A stretch of DNA of 64,000 nt from Pogostemon cablin (taxonomy: Eukaryota > Streptophyta > Magnoliopsida > Lamiales > Lamiaceae). Below the pieces are notes generated by a model that searched no databases, was not told the DNA's origin, and saw nothing but the letters and a program-made list of their open reading frames with translations. A program made the translations under genes and the position numbers. How positions within the stretch are numbered: position 1 is the first letter of the stretch; the number at the start of each line of letters is the position of its first letter. Shown piece after piece: positions 22,401 through 31,668 of the stretch. The DNA lies in the NCBI GenBank assembly GCA_023678885.1, contig CM042985.1:21740465-21804464 (forward strand), given 5' to 3'.

Positions 22401-22889
22401 TCTTGGTATTTATACCCCTTGGAGACCTTTTAGAAGAATTCTGAAATTTTTCTGATCCCTGCACCTACACGGCTCGTGTGCTTGCACATGGCACGAGTCG
22501 TGTCAGGGTTATTTGATTAATGCCTAGTTTCAGACAACACACGAGTCGTGTGTTGAAACACGGCCACAGGGTGGTCATGTAGGTATTTCAGATGACAACG
22601 CACGGCCACCCTATAAAGGGCCGTGTGCAGTACACGGGTCATGTATGGGAACATGGATCATGTACCCTGCACAGTCGGCCGTGTTCGTGCAGCCCTGTTT
22701 CTTCTTTTTTATTTCATCTTCCGTCACCGTTTTTGCTCTGTTTTCACCTGTTTTTCATACGTTTAAGCTCATTCATACACATTTTTATAAAAATATAAAA
22801 CACAACCAAAACACACATAAATATGGATGAAATAATACAAAAACACATATAAACAGACACTTAAATTTAGGTGAAAATATCTCTCATCA
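22401..22889 (-). repeat. H-type LTR fragment, U3 only, inverted
   Basis: On the minus strand it starts TGATGAGAGATATTTTCACC at 22889 and follows the solo LTR at 24232 closely for its first 140 bases. It then carries a palindromic array and ends just after TATAAATACC (22414-22405), the TATA box also present in the solo LTR. R and U5 are missing. Confidence 0.7.
22467..22690. repeat. ACACGGCC/GGCCGTGT palindromic array
   Basis: About 14 arms of ACACGGCC, ACACGAGTCGTGT or their complements lie in 224 bp, several as direct hairpins (ACACGGCTCGTGT, ACACACGAGTCGTGTGT, ACGGCCACCC with GGGTGG). It lies upstream of the TATA box on the minus strand and is equivalent to the array at 24830. Confidence 0.75.
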
Positions 22890-23330
22890 ACGACCTGCCC
22901 ACCCACATTGCGGTAATGCTTCAAAAGTGGAGGAAAGTCAAGGACGTGGGTGAGGGAATCACGGACTATTGGGCCAGAGTGAAACTCAATAGCACATTAC
23001 CATGGGAATGGATGGATGTGGCAGATCCTATTTTTGCTAACCTATATTACACACATGGTTCAATCGCAAGTCCCGTAAGTAGATTATGTATAATTTACCA
23101 CCTTTCTAATTGAGATGGTTGTCAGTTGGTATCCACCCCCTCCTAGACTTTTTATGGAAGAATTGCACGATAAACAAGAAGCTTTGATGGTGGGTTATTT
23201 TGTGGAACCAGGATACGACTATGTGCCAAATGAGGACATGGATGAAGTGGAACCCGAGGAGGATTTCGAGGAAGACCCTGAAGAAGATCTTGGAGGAGAT
23301 GATGAATGATTTGTGCATGCGATAATTTTG
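22890..23330 (+). other. Unidentified open frames beside the H fragment
   Basis: One frame (22871-23113, of which the part after 22890 is not LTR) encodes NDLPTHIAVMLQKWRKVKD and MDVADPIFANLYYTHG. It is followed by a GTAAGT donor-like site at about 23075. A second frame (23115-23309, 64 codons) is Pro-rich at first and ends in a strongly acidic Asp/Glu tail. I do not recognise the family. The two could be exons of a captured host gene, or part of an antisense ORF of the kind reported near the 3' LTR of Tat-lineage elements. It is also possible that neither is translated. Confidence 0.3.
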
Positions 23331-23577
23331 AGATTTTGTTTTTGAAAACTATAAATAAAATCCCGTATGTTAGGGACTTGAATTTCAATTTAATTATTCA
23401 GCATCTACTTTGATAGTTTACAACTTTAAATAATTATTCATTTAATGATGAATAAGAATTTTATTATTTGAAATATGTGCCTCTATCATGTATTTATTAC
23501 TTGAGTAATCTGATGATATGCATTGTTATATTTATTCATTAATTCTAACACAAAGTACTAAAGTTACTTATGTTGGC

Positions 23578-24231
23578 AATTGAAGGATGCCTCCAAGGAG
23601 AGACGCTCATGAAGGCTAACCCTGATGCTCATGGTAGAGTAGTACAAGAGTTCCGGGCACCCACTCCACCATTCTTCAGAGGGCGTAAAGAGCCAAAGTA
23701 CATGGAGGAGTGGCTAAGAGCACTGGAACAGTGGCTAAGAGCACTGGAATGAACGTTTCACATTATGAGGTGCACTGATACTCAATGGGTGCTCTGCGCA
23801 TCCTATCAACTGGCTGAAGAGGCAAACTGGACAATGAGGCTGAACGAGAATAGAGAAGGTATCACCTAGGACGAATTCAAGGCAATTGTGATGGTGAACT
23901 ACTATCCTCCGATGTACCGAGCTAGGATGGAGAACGAGTTCTACAATCTTAAGCAAGGGGACATGTCTGTGATGATTATGAGTGGCGATTCAATCAACTT
24001 CGGCGGTCAGCTCCACAACTAGTCGACAACAACGAGAAGCGAGCTAAGAAATTTCTGGATGGGTTATACCAGGACATATAGAACATTACGTCTTCTTTGC
24101 CTGACATGAGCTATGTTGATACATTCATGAGGGCTCAGAAGGTTGAGGCATGTCCAGAGAAAAGGCAAGCAAACAGCAATCCAGTGGAGAACCATAACAA
24201 GAGAAAGTGGGAAATCTCAAGCCATGGTAGG
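23578..24231 (+). pseudogene. gag of chromovirus I, N-terminal part
   Basis: Starts at ATGCCTCCAAGGAG, the usual chromovirus gag start, but leaves frame within about ten codons. The body reads FRAPTPPFFRGRKEPKYMEE, ANWTMRL, DEFKAIVMVNYYPP and EFYNLKQGDMSV, typical of the Retrotrans_gag domain. It has stops at TGA (about 23750) and TAG (about 23868), the latter probably from TGG. An in-frame 21-bp duplication repeats QWLRALE at 23709-23750. The gene is cut at 24231 by the solo LTR and resumes at 26070. Confidence 0.75.
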
Positions 24232-26069
24232 TTATGAGTGATATTTTCACCTAAATTTTAGTATCTTTTTATGTCCATTTTTGTATATTGTTATCCGTAT
24301 TTATGTGTTATTTGATTGTGTTTTGTGTATTTATAGAAATGTATATGAATGAGCTTAAACGTATGATTTTTAGGCAAAAATGGATCCTAGATGCTATAAG
24401 AAAGATGTAGGAAAAAGCGGATCTCAATTCGGAGTTGAAACGAGGGAGAATGAGTCAAATTAAGCAAAATAATGAAAAATTCATGTCCAACTTGTGTAAT
24501 TTTTTTGTACTCTTGTGGAACTCAAAACTAGAAGTGTAATACATGGTTGGAAAGCCACAGAAAAGAAGATATTTTTGGTATAAGAAACACTTCAACCGGA
24601 GCCCAAACGAGAAAGTTATGATTGAAATGGTGACGTCGCGCAAGCTGTTCCTACTCAACATGGTCGTGCTAGTTTGCATGACTTGTTACACTCTCAAATG
24701 TTAGAATTTTTGTCATATCATTATATGGATAGAAATCCAAGGAAAAGAGGATCACATGAGCGCAAGAATTACTCAAATCAGAGATTGGATGTGGAAGTTA
24801 TGCGTGAAACGGTGAAACTGTGCAGCACCAACACGGCTGGTCATGTTACAGCACACGACCTGTGTTGCAGCATACGACCCGTGTTACGCAACACGGCCCT
24901 GTAAGCCTTGGCCCTTTTCTGACATAAAAAATGCCTACACGGCCACCATGTGGCCGTGTTGCAGTACACGACTCGAGTCACTGCAGGAACAGAATCCTAT
25001 CAGAACCCTTCTAGAAGGTTCCCAAGGGGCATAAATACCTAATACTTCAATTTTTGATTAGTTTGGTCGAGGGTTTCACCCTTACACCTACCTCACACGC
25101 CATTTCCTCCATTTTACCCCTTCACCTTCATCCATTTTTCATCCTTACTATCTATCATCATCCCACCGTTAAATCCTTCATCCATTTAGCTAGAGAAGCA
25201 TGGGGGAGAGGAGAATTGCAAAGGGAAGAAGAAGAACACCATTGGATCCATCCAAGGGAGTTTTCATCCAACTTTTGTGTTGAAACCTTATTGTTTATTA
25301 TGGTTTGTAAGGAGTTTAATGTCTATGTTAATTTCCTTGTGACTATGAGAGGCTAATCTCCTTTGTGAGATTAGCAATATGAATTGTATTGGATAATTTT
25401 GGGTATTTTGCAATTGAATGATTATGTTGAATGGGTTAATTGGTTTTCTATCATTGATTATTAATTTCTTGATTTGTGTGTTTAGTAGTTCTAGATATGT
25501 GATTAGATTGAAAAATCAATTATATGCTTAGGATAATTAAGTAAATCATTTCATCAAACACTTCATGTACATTATAAATTGTAAAGTGATTGAGAAATCC
25601 TTTGGAATTTAGAACCCTTTGATAGGACATCCGATTGATTAGATCGAGAGGTTGATTCATCGTGTGAAGGGACTCTCATTTAAGCTTAGTACCTAGTTGG
25701 AATTATTTGAGTGGGAACCAACTCATTGAGCTATGTTTAGAACCATATCCTATTCATTCCGAGAGGGAGTCTAGGTGATCTTAGTGTTGGCCCTTAGTTT
25801 TTTACCCATGACACATATTAATTCATTGCATGATACCTATATTTTCCAAGCTTTAAGTATTGTTAGTCTCATCTCTATCTACTTGGTTCATTCACCCATC
25901 TTCCATTCATCTATCCTTTTATTTTATTGTCATTTCTTGATTATCTCCCCTTTATGTTCATCTCTATAATACAATGACAAACATGAGATCGCTTAGACCC
26001 TAGTACCTTTCTCCTTGTGATTTGATAAATTATTTTAATTGGTCATCCCAAATATATTACGGCTAATCA
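24232..26069 (+). repeat. Solo H-type Athila LTR
   Basis: 1838 bp, TTATGAGTGATATTTTCACC to GGCTAATCA, flanked by the perfect duplication GTAGG (24227-24231 and 26070-26074). This is a solo LTR left by recombination between the two LTRs of a full element. Its first 600 bp closely match the start and middle of the B LTR (GTCCAACTTGTGTAAT, GAAAGCCACAGA, AACGAGAAAGTTATGA, GACTTGTTACAC). A palindromic array and the TATA-like GCATAAATACC at 25029 follow. R/U5 matches 8330-9218. Confidence 0.85.
24830..24980. repeat. ACACGGCC/GGCCGTGT array in the solo LTR
   Basis: Eight or so arms (ACACGGCT, ACACGACC, ACGACCCGTGT, ACACGGCC, GTGGCCGTGT, ACACGACTCG) follow directly on GTGAAACTGTGCAG. In the B LTR the TTCGACC-type array occupies this same position. 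Confidence 0.75.
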
Positions 26070-27577
26070 GTAGGAACAACAACAATAGGCAAACAAGGTC
26101 AAACATGAACCTGTCTGCAAATGCACTGAAACCAAAGCCGCTCTACTCACAATGTGGAAAGAACCATCATGGGGAATGCCTCAGAAGACAGGGCAAATGT
26201 TTCAAATGTCATGAAGTTGGGCACCGAGCCCAAGACTACCCAAAGCCAACAAACTATAGGCCAGATCGAAGGGGACCGCTTGCAGAAGGAAGTGCAAGGC
26301 AAACCACTGGAGGGAAAGGAAGAGTCTTTGCTATGAACCAAGCTGAGAGGAACAAGGAACCTGATGTTATGAAAAGTACGTTATCAGTGGGTAAATCCTG
26401 AGCTTTCACTATGTTTGAAACTGGTGCGTCGCATTCTTTTATTTCTATAAAGTTTTGTCACAAGATTCACTATAAACAAGTCAAGAGTGATGAACCTCTT
26501 GAGATTAGTTTACCAACGGGTGAGAGAATCATTGCGCATTCATTAGTAGAAGAAGTAGATGTATGCATTGAAAGGGTAGATTTTAGTGTCAAGCCATACA
26601 TTATGGATATGCACGAATTTGATATGATTCTGGGAATAGATTGGCATACCTATCATCAAGTCGACATCAATTGCAGAGAACAAGAAGTGGTCCTAAGGGA
26701 ACCAAGATCCGAAAGAGAAGTCATGCACAAGATCAAGAGTGGCGGTATACCAAGAGTTTTATCTGCTGCGAAGGACGTAAAGATACTTAAGAAGAAGTCT
26801 TGCCAAGGGTTTCTAGTCAACATTATAGACACCAAGACTACAAAGATATCACCCAGTGACATACCAATTGTACGTGACTATCTCGTTGTTTTTCTGGAGT
26901 ACTTACCAGGAACACCTCCAAACTGACAAGTGAAATTTTCAATAGATTTGCTGACGGGATCAACACTGGTATCCAAAGCCCCATATCGAATGGCGCCCAT
27001 GCAATTGCAAGAATTGAAGGTTCATCTACAAGAGCTTTTACACCTAGGATTCATCCGCCCAAGTGTATCACCATGGGGAGAACTAATCCTTTTCGTCAAG
27101 AAGAAAGATGGATCGATGAGAATGTGTATTGATTATCGAGATCTTAATCGATTGACGGTGAAGAACAAGTATCCTTTTCCTAGAATTGAGGACTTGTTTG
27201 ATCAATTGGAAGGAGCAAGTATATTTTCCAAAATTGATTTGAGATCCGAGTATCACCAATTGTGAGTGAAGGAGTCAGATATTTCCAAGAGTGCCTTTAG
27301 GACTTGTTATGACACTACGAGTTTGTCGTTATGCCTTTTGGTTTGAGTAATGTACCTTCTATGTTTATGAATTTGATGATCGAGTATTCCACTCGTATCT
27401 TGATCAGTTTGTCATAGTCTTCATTGATGATATTTTGGTGTACTCCAAGGGCGAAGCACAACATGAGGAGCATTTGAGAATGGTGTTAAAGACACTTCAT
27501 AAGGATAAGCTCTATGCAAAGTTTAAGAAATGTTAGTTTTGGTTTTATCAAGTCACCTTCCTTCGACATGTGGTGAC
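26070..27577 (+). pseudogene. gag end, protease and RT of chromovirus I
   Basis: 26075-26401 encodes the nucleocapsid part with CGKNHHGEC and a zinc knuckle CFKCHEVGHRAQDY, whose last Cys is Tyr. 26411-26926 is the aspartic protease; its active-site Asp is Glu (FETGASHSF), with the flap-side motif MILGIDWHTYHQVDI. 26930-27265 begins RT (YRMAPMQLQELK, GFIRPSVSPWG, MCIDYRDLNRLTVKNKYPFP, FSKIDLRSEYHQL) and stops at a TGA where CGA is expected. The remainder to 27577 is frameshifted; the YVDD-box region reads as DDILVYS in one frame. It is cut by element B. Confidence 0.85.
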
Positions 27578-29386
27578 TGATGAGAGTGAAAATAAGCGTG
27601 TTTTAGTGTCCAATTTAACATCTTTTTGATGGGAATTATTGTTATATATTTGTGCAAAGATCCTATATTCGATATATTTGAGAAAAAGGTGCACTTGAGA
27701 TGTTTTATTGTGTTTTAGGTGGAAAAATGATCAAAAGTGAAAAGTTGGAGAAAATGTGCAATTTGTGCAGGAATGTTGAGAAACGCACGTCCAACTTGTG
27801 TTATTTTTTCTGTGTTCATGTGGAGCTCTGAATTGAAACTGTGATACATGATTGGAAAGCCACAGAAGAGAGGGTCATTTAGGCATAAGGAACACCTCAA
27901 TTGGAGTCCAAACAAAAAAGTTATGATCAAAGTGGTAACATCGCGCGAGCTATGCCGAACAGAACGGCCGTTCCACTTTGCATGACTTATTACACATTCA
28001 AATGTTGGATTCTCTGTGAGTTCTTTATATAGATAGAAAGCCAATGAAGAGAAGATCGAGTGAACATAAGAATCATGCAAATTGGAGCTTGTATGTGGAA
28101 GTTATACGCGAAACGACGAGATTACGCATGTAGCTTGACCTCCCATTCGGCCAAGGAGATCCGTCGACCACCCGTTCGACCAGAACTATTTTGGTCGAAC
28201 GGAGACACACAGAGCATTTTTCGATGGAATTTTCACCACCTGTTCATGTATTTTCTTATTTTCCAAGAAAAAGCCCATCCAAGGTTTATAAGGAGAGCTT
28301 ACATGTATAAAAGGGGATGCAGATTACATCATTATTCATTGGATTGGAGAGAGAAACACAATCATCTTATACCCCACAAGGGGGGATCACCCCCCAACCA
28401 TCATCCACATCCTTTCTTTCATACATCCATCACTTTGAAGATTCATTTGTGGAATCAAGAGGAGAACCAAGAGAAGGATTCAAGACAGAGAAGGACGCGG
28501 CGATGCCCACATCTAGGGTTTTAATTGTTTCCTAATTTATCTTGTATTTTCCGGACATATGGGTAAGATCCATCCAACCCCCATGAATGTTCTTCGAAAC
28601 GTCATGGGCTAGAACCGTTTTGGTAGATCTAGGGTTTATGAAGGTTTTACAAGTTAATTGAACTTTGGTGTGTATACTCCGTACAACACTACTTGTGGAT
28701 TTATTTTATATAAGACTATGCATTTTTAATATATACTCTGAGTCATTTTGTGCATCATTAACTGTTATGTAGAGTCTGAATACATATCTTGATTATTGAT
28801 TGAGTGTTCACTGCTGAGTAGGATTCCATATTATAATTCTAAGTGAGGGGACTCCGTAGCTTCATTAGAACTATCTTATATGAATACTTATTAATTGAAT
28901 TGGATTTGGGTTGATAAGTAGGAAAAATAGGTTAATTTTATAGTACCTATAAAGGGGGGTGAAAGTATATATCTTGCTCCAAGGTTATTCACATGTGTTA
29001 CACGCATATTTACTTGTGTCTATAGAGTATATTTGCATGGCTTAGTGATGCGTCCATATTCCACAAGGTAAAGTCGGACATTGATACACGAAAGAGATAT
29101 TAATGAGTGAAACTGGATTATCCTAGAGATACCTATTCTCCTACTTGATCCACTTTCGTAATTCTTCTAGTGTTTATTTTAATTGTTATTTCATATTTTT
29201 GCTAGTAGATTAATAATTCAGACCTCAAACTTAATTGTCATATTGTCTTAATTAATTAAGTTAATAATTAAATTTATAATTCACCGTCCTTTGGGTTCGA
29301 TAATTTAACTTGGTCACTTGATTAAGCTGCAATTGATATCCTTTATGCTTGGGGATTAATTTTGCGTGCAAAAAAAACACGCATCA
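27578..29386 (+). repeat. 5' LTR of element B
   Basis: 1809 bp. The first part (to about 28130) matches the H solo LTR. From the array onwards (28145-28201), through the TATA box (TATAAAAGG, 28305) and R/U5, it matches the LTR of A instead (GGGCTAGAACCGT, CTCCGTACAACACTAC). It therefore looks recombinant. CTTTGGGTTCGATAA lies at 29288, near the end. Confidence 0.9.
28145..28201. repeat. Short TTCGACC array in the B 5' LTR
   Basis: Arms ATTCGGCC, GTCGACC, GTTCGACC and GGTCGAAC. The copy in the 3' LTR (34008-34035) has only GTTCGACC and GGTCGAAC; 29 bp between two CCC-TTCG words are missing there. Confidence 0.8.
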
Positions 29387-29412
29387 AGTTTTTGGCGCTG
29401 TTGCCGAGGACG
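29387..29412 (+). promoter_or_regulatory. Primer-binding site of B
   Basis: TTTTTGGCGCTGTTGCCGAG directly follows the LTR end. It is close to the complement of the 3' end of tRNA-Asp, the primer usual for Athila elements (one base differs from GGCGCCGTTGCC). Confidence 0.75.
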
Positions 29413-29532
29413 GCTGTTATTATTATTTTATTATTTCTAGTTGATTAAGAATTTTTATTTGTGATTATTTAATTCTATACATCCTTGAATTTTTCTGAGG
29501 TACTTGTGTACTAGGAAAAGGAAAGGAAGGAA

Positions 29533-30571
29533 ATGAACAAGTAACACACTGAGCTAAACATAATCGGAGCAAGGCAGAATCTGGATATTGTTGCCATACA
29601 TGAAATTTTCAAGTATGATAGGAGCAAGGGGGAAGATGATGATTTTGACATACATTCCGCTCTTATTAACATGGTAGAGAAGAATTCTATTTTTGGAGGT
29701 TGCTTTGAAGATCCATATCAACATTTTCGAAGATTTCTTGGTTATGCAAACAGTCAGAAGGGTGTTAGGGCTAATGATAATGCTAGACGAACTGCCCTAT
29801 TCAAGTTCTCTTTGATTGATGGAGCAGAAGCTTTGTATGAAACTCTAGATACCATGGATTGCACTACATGGGACCAACTGCAGCAGAAGTTCTTAGAGAG
29901 ATACATGCCACCCTCAAGGATATTAAGAATGAAGCAAGAGATCACTCAATTTATTATGAATCAGGGTAAGAAATTTCATGAGGCGTGGGATAGGTTTATA
30001 AATATGCTCAAGAGGTGCCCACAGCATGAAATGTCTTAAGGCTCAATACATAAGTATTTTCTACTTTGGATTGAATTATGAGTCGCGTGTTTTTATTGAT
30101 GCAACATTAGGAGAAGCGTTGTTATCTAAGACAGCACTTGAAGCATAAAATTTGCTTGAAGACATCTCTATGAATACACTTGACTGGCCTACAGAAAAAG
30201 TAAGAGGCACATATGTACTTGGTAATGTGGCACATGTTGAAAATCAAGTGGTGAAGCCAAGTAGGGATGATGAGATTCTCTCTAGTCTAGCTAACTTCAA
30301 CAAGCTACTAGAGTCCCAATAAAGGCAGATCACAGAATTGACACAAAGGGGGTCTAGTATGCAGCAGCACGAAGTAAAGTGTGTCGAAGATACCATCAGT
30401 CGATACATGGCAATGAATGATGCAAGAGTTGACCGCATCGAAGAAAGAATGAATGTTGATCATGCAGTTTTATCTAAGCAGTTGAAGGACTTTACCTTGA
30501 TTATGGCGCAGATGGCCAGGAACGTGAATCAATTGACAGAAATGTTAGAGAAAAGAATGTTCCCATCTTAA
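29533..30571 (+). pseudogene. gag of element B
   Basis: The ATG at 29533 is followed by a stop at codon 4 (TAA, probably from CAA). The Retrotrans_gag domain at 29671-30039 is otherwise uninterrupted: GGCFEDPYQHFRRFLGYANS, LIDGAEALYETLDTM, WDQLQQKFLERYMPPSRI, FHEAWDRFINMLKRCPQH. After a frameshift at about 30040 it continues as YESRVFIDATLGEALLSKTA and a coiled-coil-like region to 30571. No zinc knuckle is seen. Capsid protein assembles the virus-like particle; this copy could not be made from the first ATG. Confidence 0.8.
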
Positions 30572-30674
30572 AGTATAACGAATCCAAAGGAGTGACATGC
30601 CATCACATTAAGGTTCGGGACACAGTATGAAGACCCAATAAAGTCAGTGGACAATAACGAAGAAGGCAGAGCTC

Positions 30675-31029
30675 CCACTCGACCAAGCTTATGTCATTTG
30701 ACCAGACCTAATGGTCGAACGGTGTTGAACGAGTTTCGAAAAAATAAAGTTGCGATGCTCTATTTTCTGTTCCACCGTTTGACCAAAGCACTACTATTTG
30801 ACCAGACTATTCTGGTCGAACAATGGTCGAACAGGCACCTGTGGAAAAGAAATATCGGGTTCAATTTATAGAGCCCCTATTTGACAAAAAATGATACTAT
30901 TCGACCAGATTATTCTGGTCGAACTATGGTTGAACTAGCACTAGACAAAGTGATCCCATTTACAAGGTCTTTGTTCGACCACATTCATGCTGTTCGACCA
31001 AACCATTCTGGTTGAACAGTGGTCAAACA
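30675..31029. repeat. Four F-F-R-R modules inside the gag-pol region of B
   Basis: Four successive modules, each of two TTCGACC/TTTGACC-type arms followed by two GGTCGAAC/GGTTGAAC-type arms: about 30675-30729, 30777-30830, 30880-30936 and 30972-31029. The inner arms are separated by about 10 bases (CAGACTATTCTG-like), giving short-loop hairpins. It sits between gag and the protease-RT linker, not in an LTR, and has no counterpart in element C. Confidence 0.8.
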
Positions 31030-31119
31030 ACTTCATGCACCTCTCGTTTCTGTACTGAATGCTACACATGTTATTCAGAGTACTCCAATACATCAAAAAA
31101 GTAGAATACTGAGATTATA

Positions 31120-31428
31120 GCGGAAAATAAGTGGGAAAGAGCAAAAAGATTGAGAGCCGAGAAGCTTAGACTGCAAATGGACAATGAAGATGTGGTTTTC
31201 TCTCTTGATCGAGCAATGAAGATGCCCATGGAGACTCAATCATGCAAGAGCATAGATGTGATTTCTAACTTATTTAATCTTGATTTTAATAGGACAGATG
31301 GTTCTGAATTTAAGTGGAAGGTTGACAATGAGTTTAGAGAGCCATGGGAGGAAGGAAATTCTGAGGATATTTTTGTGACCAAGAAATGTGAGGTGCTGAG
31401 TGTAGACAAGAAAAGGGAAAGAAAGTAG
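31120..31428 (+). pseudogene. Protease-RT linker remnant of B
   Basis: NEDVVFSLDRAMKMPMETQS at about 31186-31245 corresponds to the FNIYDAMKYP stretch between protease and RT in element C. The frame then reads NLFNLDFNRTD, FREPWEEGN and a Lys/Arg-rich end. The protease core before it and the RT after it are absent. Confidence 0.6.
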
Positions 31429-31650
31429 TTGAAGGTGAGGATGCGAGAAGACCGCCATCCAATCCAGTAGTTCAAAAAGCAGTATTCCGTCGTGACTCTC
31501 CGACGCTAAATATGATCGTCTGTTGGGGGCTTGTCCCTTCCATTTTATTGCTTTATTTTTTCATGTGAGTGAGGATTTATTATATTTGAAGTGCTCACAT
31601 TTCGACAATTACATCTCTTTGAAAATTTAGCTTCGACTTACGTTTTTACT

Positions 31651-31668
31651 AAGTTTGGGGGTTTGATG
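31651..31668 (+). other. Internal PPT-like site in B
   Basis: AAGTTTGGGGGTTTGATG is the same string as the polypurine tract and LTR start of element A (4240-4257), but here it is 1.8 kb before the real PPT. It could be a central polypurine tract, or a scar of an old LTR junction. Confidence 0.5.

Larger units (their letters stand above)
21738..23550 (+). repeat. 5' LTR of chromovirus I, interrupted
   Basis: Starts TATAACATCTC (TG changed to TA) and matches the partial 3' LTR over its first about 245 bp. The right end is inferred at TTCTAACA (23550) just before the gag start; no clear primer-binding site follows. An H-type LTR fragment and unidentified sequence (22401 to about 23330) interrupt it. 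Confidence 0.55.
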
